Below the pieces are notes generated by a model. It saw nothing but the letters and a program-made list of their open reading frames with translations. It had not been told where the DNA came from and searched no databases. 64,000 bases of DNA from Rhodothermales bacterium. GTDB lineage: Bacteria; Bacteroidota; Rhodothermia; Rhodothermales; JANQRZ01. Below, one piece after another: positions 24,369 through 32,729 of this stretch. The first letter of the stretch is position 1. Each line of letters opens with the position of its first letter. A program made the translations under genes and the position numbers. The stretch spans positions 53,917 through 117,916 of the forward strand of contig JANQRZ010000023.1 of the NCBI GenBank assembly GCA_028284265.1. The letters are read 5' to 3'.

Positions 24369-25982
24369 TTAGGAGCCGGTGATGGCGACGGAGAAGTCGC
24401 CGTCGATGAGCGAGCCGGGCTGGTAGACCTTGAGGCCGAACCGCCCGTAGGCGCGCATCGTGGCGAGGAGCTTGTCGAAGTCGTCCTCGTTCTCGGTCGA
24501 GACCATGACCTCGACATCCTTCCGGGTCACGACCTCGACCTGGTTCATCGCGCCGACCGTGAACTCGTCCTCGGTCTGCTGGGTCGTCGAGACGACCGGC
24601 ACGCCCCACGGGCGAATCATCTGCCCGTCGTTGGGGTTGCTCACGAACAGGTAGCGCTGGTCACCGTCCTTGAGGAGCACGATGTCCGTCGCGTCGTTCG
24701 GGTGGAGCACCATCCCGGTGGCCGGGAAGAACGTGAGCGCGGTCTGCGTGACGGCCCACTTGAGCACGTCGAGCTTCTGGAGGTTCGCCGTGCCCGCGTC
24801 CTGCGTCACGTCGTAGGCCGTCGCCTGATTCTTGATGCCCGAGATGTTCTTGCCGGTCCCGTCGCCGTTCAGAATCTGGTCTTCGAGGTCGAAGCGCACC
24901 ATGTAGCGCATCTGGTTGTCGAGGTAACCCCGGAGTTGTCCCACGTCTTCGAGAAGCTGAATCGCAATCTTGGCCGTGTGGCCGAAGGTGCGCGTCTCGG
25001 CGCTCTCTTGGTTGAAGACGAAGTCGCTCTCGCCGAGCGCCGTGCCTTGGTCGGTGCCGGTGAAGTCGAGCGACTGGATACCCGTGTTGTTGGTCCGGCT
25101 GCCGAGGACCTCGCGCACCCAGTAGATAAGCGAGCTTTGGGTCGAGGAGCGCGGGAGCACGTCGAGGAGTGTGATCGGCTGCTGCCCCGGCGCGATGATC
25201 GTCGGCTCGTAGATAGGAATCTGCGTGTCGCCGCCCGAGGCCGCGAGCGAGGTGACGGCCTTGTAGATAGCCTTCACGTCGAAGCCACCGAGCGAGATGC
25301 CCGCCTTGAGGAGGTTGCGGAGCGAGGAGCCTTTGGCCTTGATGTCGTCGGGCAGCCCTTCGGCCTCCAACGTCTTCATGACGCTCGCGTAGGGGTCACC
25401 GCCGCCGCCGGGCGCGCTCTTGCCAAACTTGGTCTCGAACTCGTCCTGCCGCTCTTCAAGCTCCTTGGCAATTTTGGCGGTCTCTTCGTTGATCTTCTTG
25501 ATGGCCTCGGCGTTGTCCGAGGCCGTCTTCTGGACCTGTTCTTTCAGCTCGGCAACACCAAGCTCAGACTCCAGTCCCTTCTTGATCTTCGCCTCCAGTC
25601 CCGTTTCGGGGTCGAGCATCTGCTTGGTGAGCTTCATCGACTCCTCGATGGCGTCCTTCAGCTCCGCCGTCATCGCAGGCGCTCCGGTAGCGAGGATGAT
25701 CCCCGACGGATCACCCGTCAGAGACGAATACAGGACGAGTCCACCGGCAGCCAGCGCGGCGACCGCGCCGGTCGGAACCCGGAGCGAGCGAGCGGCGGGA
25801 GCATGGAAGGCGGACGCGCCGCTGTCAGAGTGGAGAGTCACGCCCTCGAAGTGCTCGACGTTTACGCCGAGATCGGGGCCGCTCAAGCGTTCGACGCCGA
25901 AGGTGTCGGCGTGCGCCGTTGCAGTGACGGCGAAGAGGGCGAGGAGGCCCATGAAGAGCCGTCGGAATGGATTGCTGCGCAT
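24369..25982 (-). CDS. HK97-type major capsid protein (long form; alternative start at 25673)
   Basis: 537 residues in the full frame. From M104 (ATG at 25673) the sequence is a typical HK97 capsid precursor of 434 residues. A coiled-coil delta/scaffold region (about 104-190, EEETAKIAKELEER-like heptads) precedes the fold. The shell fold shows AASGGDTQIPIYEPTIIAP, FGHTAKIAIQLLEDVGQLRG, FDLEDQILNGDGTGKNISGI and the C-terminal RAYGRFGLKVYQPGSLI. Residues 1-103 are odd: they begin with a signal-peptide-like MRSNPFRRLFMGLLALFAVT...AHA and include a hydrophobic AVAALAAGGLVLYSS stretch. GGAG lies 8 bases before the internal ATG, so the shorter protein is likely. It starts 2 bases after the protease gene. 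Confidence 0.88.
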   Translation of the reverse strand: MRSNPFRRLFMGLLALFAVTATAHADTFGVERLSGPDLGVNVEHFEGVTLHSDSGASAFHAPAARSLRVPTGAVAALAAGGLVLYSSLTGDPSGIILATGAPAMTAELKDAIEESMKLTKQMLDPETGLEAKIKKGLESELGVAELKEQVQKTASDNAEAIKKINEETAKIAKELEERQDEFETKFGKSAPGGGGDPYASVMKTLEAEGLPDDIKAKGSSLRNLLKAGISLGGFDVKAIYKAVTSLAASGGDTQIPIYEPTIIAPGQQPITLLDVLPRSSTQSSLIYWVREVLGSRTNNTGIQSLDFTGTDQGTALGESDFVFNQESAETRTFGHTAKIAIQLLEDVGQLRGYLDNQMRYMVRFDLEDQILNGDGTGKNISGIKNQATAYDVTQDAGTANLQKLDVLKWAVTQTALTFFPATGMVLHPNDATDIVLLKDGDQRYLFVSNPNDGQMIRPWGVPVVSTTQQTEDEFTVGAMNQVEVVTRKDVEVMVSTENEDDFDKLLATMRAYGRFGLKVYQPGSLIDGDFSVAITGS

Positions 25983-25984
25983 GG

Positions 25985-26902
25985 CTACGCTCGGAGGTTG
26001 GTTGCTAGGTTGTGGTTGTGGAGCTTCAGCGAGAGGGCGAGCAGCTCCGGGTCAAAGTCGTTGGAACCGATGCCGGTCGGCCGCAGCGAGCGGAGCGTCT
26101 CAGCGCGGGCCTTGAGGGTCTCGTAGGAGACAATGCGCTCGACGGCCACCCACTCACTGCGGGCGGCGAAGGTGATGGCGGAGCCGTCCTCGGCATAGCC
26201 GATTCGATAGAGGGTGCCGGAGTCCTCGTCCTCGGCCACGAGGAAGGTGTCGTAGACCTCCAGCACCCACCAGTAGTAGCTCGCTACGTGGGTGTAGAAG
26301 GCGTCCGCGACGCGCCAGAAGAACTCGGAGTGCCCCTCGCCGTCGCGCATCTTCAGCGGGGTGAGCGACGAGAGCGGGACCGCCTTGCCAAGAACCGAGG
26401 TGCCGGCGACAGTGCGCGGCTCGCACGGGGTCGGGGTCGGGCTGCCCTCGATGAGCCACCACTTGAGAATCTGACCGTCGGCGGCGCGCTTGTAGGTCTG
26501 GAGCGCTGTCGAGGAGGACCACCCGAACGGCTTGCCCTTCTCGATCGAGTTCTTGATCGCCGTACCGACCGCCCGGTGGTAGTCGTCGGCCATGTCGTAG
26601 GTCGTCTCGACGAAGATGCCGATCTCGTCCTCTGTCATCTTCAGGAGCGGGAGCGGCGCGTCGAACACGGTGCCGTCTTTGAGCGGCATCCCGTGGTGGA
26701 AGAGTTGGCCGGTCATCTTCAGCTCGCGCGCCGGGCCGAAGTCGGTTTCGCGCGTGAAGTAGTCGCCCGCGAGGTCCTTCTGCGGACTGGCGGGATCGTC
26801 GAAGACCACGAGGTGGCCGCCCACCGTCAGCGTGTCGCCCTCGGCTTTGAGGACGCGGACGGCGTTGCGCGCGGTCGGAGTGTAGACGAAAGAGCCGGGC
26901 AT
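25985..26902 (-). CDS. Prohead maturation protease (S78-like)
   Basis: 305 residues. The N-terminal 190 residues look like an HK97/Mu-type prohead serine protease: FDDPASPQKDLAGDYFTRET, GQLFHHGMP (candidate catalytic histidine), and KPFGWSSSTA with a candidate nucleophile serine, followed by LIEGSPTPTPCEP. The C-terminal part (about 215-280, YYWWVLEVYDTFLVAEDEDS, YRIGYAEDGSAITFA) resembles an extension seen on other phage proteases. It lies immediately upstream of the capsid gene. It would cleave the capsid delta domain during maturation. Confidence 0.8.
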   Translation of the reverse strand: MPGSFVYTPTARNAVRVLKAEGDTLTVGGHLVVFDDPASPQKDLAGDYFTRETDFGPARELKMTGQLFHHGMPLKDGTVFDAPLPLLKMTEDEIGIFVETTYDMADDYHRAVGTAIKNSIEKGKPFGWSSSTALQTYKRAADGQILKWWLIEGSPTPTPCEPRTVAGTSVLGKAVPLSSLTPLKMRDGEGHSEFFWRVADAFYTHVASYYWWVLEVYDTFLVAEDEDSGTLYRIGYAEDGSAITFAARSEWVAVERIVSYETLKARAETLRSLRPTGIGSNDFDPELLALSLKLHNHNLATNLRA

Positions 26903-27068
26903 GGTGCATTATCCGGCGTACATTGAGGTGCGTGACCCCCAACCGCACCCCCAACCCTTCCGACAAATGAGCGATCAGCAGGCACGCTTGACCAAAGACC
27001 GCAAGCTGTCGAAGGGGGGGGGCACGACGCCCGAGGATTGGACTCACAACAGCACCCGGAGGACCACC

Positions 27069-27278
27069 ATGGTTGATGACCCTCTCTCCGTACTGAACAG
27101 CCTGCGCTGGAGCGTCGATCAGAAGGTCTTCAACTGCTTCGACGAGCACGTATGGCTCGGGCCGTGTTTCGACCGCGACGGCAAGCGCATCGGCATAACG
27201 GATTGCTGCTTCGTAGAAGACCCCTGTGAGCGCCACCGCGCCATGCAGGACGACGAAGACGCCGCAGCGCTGAACTAG
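27069..27278 (+). CDS. Cysteine-rich 69-residue protein, opposite strand inside the late operon
   Basis: 69 residues from ATG at 27069, preceded by a strong Shine-Dalgarno GGAGG (27058-27062) at 6 bases spacing. This is unusual here, where most genes lack one. Five cysteines (FNCFDEH, GPCFD, DCCFVEDPC) suggest metal binding or disulphides. The frame is open further upstream (ATG 26967) through a G9 run at 27014-27022, so a longer product is possible. It fills the only large gap in the leftward head-gene operon and reads against it, with a hairpin just after its stop. No family recognised. Confidence 0.55.
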   Translation: MVDDPLSVLNSLRWSVDQKVFNCFDEHVWLGPCFDRDGKRIGITDCCFVEDPCERHRAMQDDEDAAALN

Positions 27279-27279
27279 G

Positions 27280-27301
27280 CACGACTAGCCTGCCAGTCGT
27301 G
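27280..27301. terminator. Hairpin between the plus-strand insert and the MuF-like gene
   Basis: Perfect inverted repeat CACGACT (27280-27286) / AGTCGTG (27295-27301), 8-base loop, one base after the stop of the 69-residue gene. No U-run on either strand, so termination is uncertain. Confidence 0.4.
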
Positions 27302-27314
27302 GCTAGCCTCCGCC

Positions 27315-28271
27315 TCACCCCCAGCCTAGCGCCCGCTCCACCGTCCGCTCGCTTACTGCGTGCTCCTCGGCCAGCACCGTCAGCGCGTAGGCGCTGCCAT
27401 GCTTCGACTTGAGCGCCGGATAGGCTTCGCGGATTGCGGCATCCCGCTCCGCTTTCTCGAAAGCGTACACGCTCTGCTCATTCGCCGAACGAGTCCCCGC
27501 CGACCGGACGGTCTCCGCCGGAAAGAAGCTCACGGTGCAGCGGCAGTTGATACGCTCGCCCGGCGGGAGTGACGGATGTCCCGGCCACGGGGTCGAGAGT
27601 CCGCCGAGCACGAAGCTGTCGCCGAGCCTCACACGCTGCCCGTTTGCCGCTGAGTGCGTCTCCCGCGTGTCCTCGTCGATCACGGCGTCCCACACCTTGT
27701 CGAACCCCTCGGGAACGGCTGCTGCCGCCGCTTCGGCCCCGAGGTGGACGCCGTAGTTGCTCGCGCCCACCACCTCCGTCTCGACGACGACCGCTGCGCG
27801 CGTCCCGGCGATCTCTGTCCACGCCTCCCGCATCTCCTCGACCACATCCGCGTCCGTTTCTCCCGAGCCGAGTGCCTCGCGTGCTGCCTCGGCGAGCGCG
27901 GCGAAGCGGTCGCGGAGGGTCTGGGTGATGCTCGCCACCATCGCCGCTCCGTAGCTATCCTCACCAAATAGGAACAGCCGAATCTGCTCGGCCCACGTCC
28001 CGGCGTCCGGCGGGTCGAGCTTCGAGGGCGGCACGAGCGCGTCATAGCTCTCGGCGGCGAACGCGCTCGCGGCTTCGGTCCAGACGGCGAGGAGCACCTC
28101 CTCGATCGCCACCTCTGCGTCTCCGAGGTCAGCGCCTCCTGATTCAGCGAAGGTGTCCAGCGCCGCCTGCCCGAGCTGGTCGAAGGCGGCAGCGACCTCG
28201 GGCCGCAGCTCCGCACCCAGCGCACGGCGGGCGGACTCTACCGCGTCGGTGTAGGCGGTGTCTTCGCTCAT
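27315..28271 (-). CDS. MuF-like phage head morphogenesis protein
   Basis: 318 residues. The C-terminal third has the Mu gpF signature: DTRETHSAANGQRVRLGDSF, PPGERINCRCTVSF (conserved INCRC). The N-terminal 180 residues are helical (FDQLGQAALDTFAESGGADL). A short C-terminal HTH-like tail (HAVSERTVERALGWG) ends the protein. It lies downstream of the portal gene with a 4-base overlap, as is typical. Such minor head proteins help start procapsid assembly or DNA ejection. Confidence 0.85.
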   Translation of the reverse strand: MSEDTAYTDAVESARRALGAELRPEVAAAFDQLGQAALDTFAESGGADLGDAEVAIEEVLLAVWTEAASAFAAESYDALVPPSKLDPPDAGTWAEQIRLFLFGEDSYGAAMVASITQTLRDRFAALAEAAREALGSGETDADVVEEMREAWTEIAGTRAAVVVETEVVGASNYGVHLGAEAAAAAVPEGFDKVWDAVIDEDTRETHSAANGQRVRLGDSFVLGGLSTPWPGHPSLPPGERINCRCTVSFFPAETVRSAGTRSANEQSVYAFEKAERDAAIREAYPALKSKHGSAYALTVLAEEHAVSERTVERALGWG

Positions 28272-29674
28272 GCAGCTTGCCGAAGCGCGGGGCGGCCCTT
28301 GGCGAACCGGAGCCGGAGCGACTTTCTGACCTCGTCCATCGCATCGGCACGCGAGGCGTCCGGCTCACTGGGCGGCTCCAACGTTGGGGTGCGGTTCATC
28401 TGTTCACGCTGTTCGTCGGTGAGCGGATCGTAGCCAAGTGCTTGCCGGGCCTCGTCGTCGGTAAGGATGCCGTAAATGGCGACGGCCTTGCCGTAGCGCT
28501 CCCACATCCCGTTCATGTCCTCCTGCAGGACCTCGATCTGGTCGCGGTCGAAGGCGAGGCGCTCGTCCATGTCGTCGCCGAGGAGCCACAGGGTCAGCTC
28601 TTCCAAGAGCCACGCGAGGAGCGGTAGCACGGTGAGTTTGTAGAGCGCCGCCATCTCGGAGTCAACACCGGCGTCGGTGAGGCTCCCGGCCTTCTCGTCG
28701 CCGAGGAGCGTGGCGGGCACCCCGAGGACCGCGGCGACCTCGCGCGCGTCTACGTTGCGGCCCTTCAGCCAATCGGCGTCTTTCGGGCTGACGGAGCCAT
28801 CGCGGTAGTCGAACGCGCCGGAGAGCACCTGCGGTAGGTTCAGCCCGCGGCGCTTGACCGTCGCCTCGTCCACTCCTTCTTGCGCGGCTGCCACGTCTTC
28901 GGGCTTAAGCTGTTTGCCGCCGTCGAGGCCCTGCGGCATAAAATAGCCCGGCACGCGGCCCGCGTTGCGCGAGATATTCCGGTTCCACTCGTCGGCGGCC
29001 TCGATCTTGGCGAGCGCCCGGCGCGCGGCGACCAGCAGCGGGAGGCCGCATTCGTCGTCAGTAGCCCCGTTGCCGTAGGTCGTCGGGTTGTAGGTGCGGA
29101 TGTGGAGCACATCGGCCTCGGGGATGATCCGCGCCTTGCCGAGTCGGTTCCTGAACTCGTAGCCGGTAAGCTCGTCCGTCGTCTCGTCGCGCACGAGGCG
29201 CACGAAGCGCTCGTTGCGGAGGACGTGCAGCTCGCGCGCCCGGCCTGCGTTCGGCCCGGTGACGGGGCCGCGCTTCTCGATCCAGAGGTCGCCGCCGCAG
29301 TAGATGCCCCAGACGAAAGCGTCGCAGAGACGTCGCCACGTCGTCCGCCGCCCGTCGAGGTAGGGACGCTTCAGGAGCCTCAGCACGTCGTGGCGCGGGT
29401 CTTCCTCCTCGGCCATCTTTCCGGCGTCGTCGGTCGTCTCGCGGAAGACGGTCACGCGGACCTCGGCCATGGTCTCGGCGATCAGGCGGAGGCCGCGCCC
29501 CGCGTAGGCGTTCTCGCGGGCGAGGCGGGCGAGCTTCTCGAAGGCTACGCTCCCCCAGCCTGCGGTGAAGCCCCGGTACCAGTCCGAGAAGATGAGCGTC
29601 GTCGAGGTGTAGGTCGCCTTGACCGCAGCACGCGCGGCGACAAAGGCGGCTTTAAGGGCGAGGAGTGGTTTCAT
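28268..29674 (-). CDS. Phage portal protein (HK97 family)
   Basis: 468 residues. Family features are LARENAYAGRGLRLIAETMA, FVWGIYCGGDLWIEKRGPVT, DVLHIRTYNPTTYGNGATDD, the wing segment AADEWNRNISRNAGRVPGYF-like, and VAAVLGVPATLLGDEKAGSL followed by MAALYKLTVLPLLAWLLEEL. It forms the dodecameric DNA gate. It lies between terminase and MuF-like genes and overlaps both neighbours by 4 bases (ATGA). Confidence 0.92.
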   Translation of the reverse strand: MKPLLALKAAFVAARAAVKATYTSTTLIFSDWYRGFTAGWGSVAFEKLARLARENAYAGRGLRLIAETMAEVRVTVFRETTDDAGKMAEEEDPRHDVLRLLKRPYLDGRRTTWRRLCDAFVWGIYCGGDLWIEKRGPVTGPNAGRARELHVLRNERFVRLVRDETTDELTGYEFRNRLGKARIIPEADVLHIRTYNPTTYGNGATDDECGLPLLVAARRALAKIEAADEWNRNISRNAGRVPGYFMPQGLDGGKQLKPEDVAAAQEGVDEATVKRRGLNLPQVLSGAFDYRDGSVSPKDADWLKGRNVDAREVAAVLGVPATLLGDEKAGSLTDAGVDSEMAALYKLTVLPLLAWLLEELTLWLLGDDMDERLAFDRDQIEVLQEDMNGMWERYGKAVAIYGILTDDEARQALGYDPLTDEQREQMNRTPTLEPPSEPDASRADAMDEVRKSLRLRFAKGRPALRQAA

Positions 29675-29826
29675 TCAGGCTCCAGTTGAAGGGAAATCAG
29701 GACGAGAACCAGCCCGATGCAAAGAACTATCTCTCCGTCCGAAAGCATAGCCAGCTCCGCCGCGACGCCGAAGGTGACGACGAAGACGAACGTGAGCACG
29801 ATTTTGATTGGGCGGAATACGTTCAT
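29671..29826 (-). CDS. Small membrane protein between terminase and portal genes
   Basis: 51 residues, starting MNVFRPIKIVLTFVFVVTFG at 29826, 11 bases after the terminase stop. Two hydrophobic segments (about 8-24 and 32-47) are separated by a short acidic turn (MLSDGE). The stop overlaps the portal start. No known family; it is a probable inner-membrane protein of unknown role. Confidence 0.55.
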   Translation of the reverse strand: MNVFRPIKIVLTFVFVVTFGVAAELAMLSDGEIVLCIGLVLVLISLQLEPE

Positions 29827-29837
29827 GTCTGCCGGGG

Positions 29838-31214
29838 TTAGAACACGCGGGAATAGTCGAGCCTCAGGTCGAGGTGCTCGGCGAAGACGCCCATCATGAG
29901 CATGTCGCCGTAATCGGGCGAGCGGCCCAGCCGGGCTTTCAGGCCCCACGCCTTCGAGCGCCCGTCCTTCGGCTCAACCTCGATCTTCTTCTCTTGCCCG
30001 AAGCGGTAACGCGGCGCGAGGAGTTCCTCCTGCAGCTTTCGTTTCGCGCCTTCGTCGGTGATCGAGATGGCGACCGCGCCCGCTTCCATCTGGACGCGGA
30101 GGTGCCACCACCCCTGCGAGCGGAGGTTGTTGAAGTCGGGCCACTCGTCGCCGAGGGGTGGGGCGGATAGCGAGACGGGCGAGGCCCCGGCGATGAACTC
30201 GGTCACGTCGAGGCCCTCGTCGCGGAACGTGTCGGCGGTCCCACCGCCCACGCCGACGGTATCGACGACGACCATCTCAGCAGAGATCGAGTGCTCGCGG
30301 GCGAGCGAGACCCCACGCCGTCCGGCCTCGGTGGTAGAGGACATTGGGTAGGCCTCGGTGTGGGCGAGCGCCCAGCCTTTGAGGTGCCCGAGCACGGTCT
30401 CGTCGTCGCCGAAGCGAGCCACGTCGAGCGCGAGGCGCTGACGGCCATCGTGGGCCGCGTCCTCTGGATCACGCTCAAACGCGGCTTTCACCCACTCGTA
30501 CTTGATGAGCTGATCGGGTGCGTCCACGGCCACCAGTTCGCCGCGCTCGTAGACGGCTTGCATCACGCCGCCGAGGCGCTGGAAGACAGCGACATAGTCC
30601 TCGCCGACGAACGGGTTGTCGCGCCATGTGGTGTGTTGCACGAAGACCTGCCCGCCATCGTATTCCTTGTGGCTCCGCACAGGTAGATCAGCCGTCGAGA
30701 CGCCGACATACTCGAACAGGCGCTGCGCGGCGAGCGTCGGGTTGAAGGTGAGCGTGATCGAGGGGCGCATCTCGGGCGCGACACCGCGGAGGCGGAGGTC
30801 CACTTGGGCGAGGTCCGGCTCCTCGGTCTCTGAGAGCGGGAAGTCGAGTTCCGTCGCCTCCTCGATCCAGATGTGCGTGATGCCTGCAATCGACTTCAGC
30901 TTCTCCACGTCGTCGAGGCCTGCATGGAGAATCTCGCCGCCCGAGGCGAAGGTGATCGCCATCTCCTGCTTGTTGACCTTGGCGGGCGTGCCGGTGGAAC
31001 GGATGATGTCGGTGAAGAGCTTAAAGGTCGAACCCCGGCACGTCCGGGCGACTTTGCGGAGTACGAGGACACGGGCACCCGTGAGGTTCGAGGCGAGGTC
31101 TACGAAGTGCTGGCCGATGGCGACACTCTTCCCCGATCCCGCGCCGCCGTAGACGATGCGGTAGCGGGCGCGGCTCTGGAAGGCAGGCCGATATGTCGGG
31201 TTGATCGTGTTCAT
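29838..31214 (-). CDS. Terminase large subunit
   Basis: 458 residues. The ATPase domain has Walker A GGAGSGKS (about 23-30) and Walker B THIWIEEATE with catalytic glutamates. The nuclease domain has LALDVARFGDDETV, VVVDTVGVGGGTAD and a C-terminal SPDYGDMLMMGVFA acidic site. It packages DNA into proheads with the small subunit encoded immediately upstream (4-base overlap). Belongs to the Terminase_3/6 type group. Confidence 0.93.
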   Translation of the reverse strand: MNTINPTYRPAFQSRARYRIVYGGAGSGKSVAIGQHFVDLASNLTGARVLVLRKVARTCRGSTFKLFTDIIRSTGTPAKVNKQEMAITFASGGEILHAGLDDVEKLKSIAGITHIWIEEATELDFPLSETEEPDLAQVDLRLRGVAPEMRPSITLTFNPTLAAQRLFEYVGVSTADLPVRSHKEYDGGQVFVQHTTWRDNPFVGEDYVAVFQRLGGVMQAVYERGELVAVDAPDQLIKYEWVKAAFERDPEDAAHDGRQRLALDVARFGDDETVLGHLKGWALAHTEAYPMSSTTEAGRRGVSLAREHSISAEMVVVDTVGVGGGTADTFRDEGLDVTEFIAGASPVSLSAPPLGDEWPDFNNLRSQGWWHLRVQMEAGAVAISITDEGAKRKLQEELLAPRYRFGQEKKIEVEPKDGRSKAWGLKARLGRSPDYGDMLMMGVFAEHLDLRLDYSRVF

Positions 31215-31672
31215 TCGTCGCCCCCGCTATCGGCCCCATCCTCGCCCCACGTCAGAGGCTTTCCACCGGAGGTCACGTCGATGCGCTCCACGAAGTCGCC
31301 GTTCATCTTGCCGAGCAGCTCCGCCGCTTTGATCCGGTCCTTCGCGAGCGGGTCTTCGGTGACGACGTTGCCGTCTTTGTCTCGGAGGAGGCCGACCATC
31401 GTTTTGACCGGACGGCGGCATCCCGTGCCCCGCATGACGGAGGTGAAGAAGCGCTGGCGCTCCTCGCGGTCGGCGACGAGCGGGTCGCCTTCCTGCCGCT
31501 CCTCGATGGCGCTGGCGATCTTAGGCTTTCTTAGGTTCTCGCTGGCGATGGCCGCGAGCGTGTTGTCATTGCCTTTGTAGCCTGCGAGACGAGCGGCCTC
31601 GACGCCGTTGCCCTCGGCCTTCCCCATGTAGGCCTCGACGAACTTGCGCTGTTTTTCGGTCAGTCTATTCAT
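31211..31672 (-). CDS. Terminase small subunit
   Basis: 153 residues from MNRLTEKQRKFVEAYM at 31672, the characteristic N-terminus of the Terminase_2 small-subunit family; an upstream in-frame ATG overlaps the preceding gene. The HTH region covers GVEAARLAGYKGNDNTLAAI and the oligomerisation helix follows. The later part (AKDRIKAAELLGKMNGDFVE) is also typical. Binds the packaging site and recruits the large subunit. Confidence 0.9.
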   Translation of the reverse strand: MNRLTEKQRKFVEAYMGKAEGNGVEAARLAGYKGNDNTLAAIASENLRKPKIASAIEERQEGDPLVADREERQRFFTSVMRGTGCRRPVKTMVGLLRDKDGNVVTEDPLAKDRIKAAELLGKMNGDFVERIDVTSGGKPLTWGEDGADSGGDE

Positions 31673-31676
31673 CTGT

Positions 31677-31910
31677 CTACCCTGCTGCCTGCTCGACCCT
31701 TTCAAATCGGACAACCCCGTTTCGCTGAACGATGCGAAGCGCGGAGACCGGAACGCCCAGTACCTCGCTCGCGTGATCGACCACGGCGTCCATGTGCTCG
31801 ATCGACGTGATGGAGCGCACGGTGTAGCCGATCCAGCCGTTGCCCTTGCCCCAGACCTCAGGGATGGCTCCGGCGGGACGCTCGATTGATGTGGCGGGCG
31901 CGGTGCTCAC
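31677..31910 (-). CDS. Hypothetical 77-residue phage protein
   Basis: Unrecognised. Contains a segment VWGKGNGWIGYTVRSITSIE and a C-terminal beta strand GVPVSALRIVQRNGVVRFER. It overlaps the 108-residue gene by 4 bases and ends 4 bases before the small terminase start, so it is clearly part of the late operon. Confidence 0.6.
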   Translation of the reverse strand: MSTAPATSIERPAGAIPEVWGKGNGWIGYTVRSITSIEHMDAVVDHASEVLGVPVSALRIVQRNGVVRFERVEQAAG

Positions 31911-32233
31911 GAGGCCGCTGGCACCTCCCGCCGCTGGACCCGGAGGCGGTACTCCTCGACCTCGACGAAGCCTGTACCCGCGTCGTCATCGTATTCGAGT
32001 CGCCACTGCCACACCCCGCCTGTGTCGAGGTCAACGGAAAGCACGAGGTCGTTCCCGTCCTCTGCGCTGTCCGCCGTCACGTCGGTCGATGCCGAGCGCG
32101 GCTTCTCTTGGAGGAGCGTGCATTTCGCTTTCGACAGTGCGACGGGGTCGCCGTTTTCGTCGGCGAGCGCGAAGCGGAGTGTGCGCCGGTCGCCGACGAC
32201 GGGGCGGCCTGTCGTTGGGGTGAGGTCAGTCAT
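31907..32233 (-). CDS. Small beta-rich phage protein (BppU-N-like)
   Basis: 108 residues, all-beta. GDRRTLRFALADENGDPVAL, then GGVWQWRLEYDDDAGTGFVE resembles the N-terminal Ig-like domains of baseplate upper proteins and other phage structural accessory proteins. It is placed between the spike/142-residue genes and the terminase. Function unknown. Confidence 0.5.
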   Translation of the reverse strand: MTDLTPTTGRPVVGDRRTLRFALADENGDPVALSKAKCTLLQEKPRSASTDVTADSAEDGNDLVLSVDLDTGGVWQWRLEYDDDAGTGFVEVEEYRLRVQRREVPAAS

Positions 32234-32271
32234 GACGCGCGGATCATGTCTATCGCCTAGCCGATTCCGGC

Positions 32272-32700
32272 TTAGACGAGGGTGAGCAGGTTGGCCCCGA
32301 AATTGATCAGGAGCGTCTCGGTGTCGGCCAGCGTGATGGCGGAGCCGTAGTCGAAGTAGCCGATCAGCGGGTCGCCGGTGGCCGTCTCGTCGTAGATGTA
32401 CAGGTACCGAAACGGGCCGACTGCACCGCCCGAGGCCGTCAGCGTGAGGTCGTCGACGACGAGGGTGTAGGTGCCCGCCGCTTCGTCCGACGAGTTCGTC
32501 GTGACGTTCCGGCTGGACAGATTCGTGTAGGCGATCTGGGTAACGTTGGCGAGGACGCCGTTGCCGGAGGCCGTCGGGTCAGACGATTCCGACCCCGGCG
32601 CGGTGTTCGAGAGCGCGACCGTGAGCTGGTCGGTCTGGAAGTTGACTGCGCCTTCGGCGATGTATTCGCGGATGTCGTTTACGAGATTGAACGTTGCCAT
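32272..32700 (-). CDS. Phage structural protein, beta-rich, 142 residues
   Basis: Starts MATFNLVNDIREYIAEGAVN. Contains a jelly-roll-like region (TYTLVVDDLTLTASGGAVGP, RYLYIYDETATGDPLIGYFD). Proteins of this type occur near tail fibres of many phages. Serine/threonine-rich, no cysteine. It lies just downstream of the SGNH spike gene. Probably a fibre-associated or decoration protein; unproven. Confidence 0.55.
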   Translation of the reverse strand: MATFNLVNDIREYIAEGAVNFQTDQLTVALSNTAPGSESSDPTASGNGVLANVTQIAYTNLSSRNVTTNSSDEAAGTYTLVVDDLTLTASGGAVGPFRYLYIYDETATGDPLIGYFDYGSAITLADTETLLINFGANLLTLV

Positions 32701-32729
32701 AGGTCCGTGCGGGTTTACGTGGAGGTACT

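Noticed and set aside
24318..26126. A 602-codon open frame antisense to the capsid gene
   Set aside because: It mirrors the capsid coding sequence, is rich in Arg/Val/Glu as expected from high-GC antisense frames, and has no domain.
24369..26902. Host integration of a gene transfer agent instead of a phage
   Set aside because: Presence of integrase, att repeats, repressor and lysis genes supports a temperate phage.
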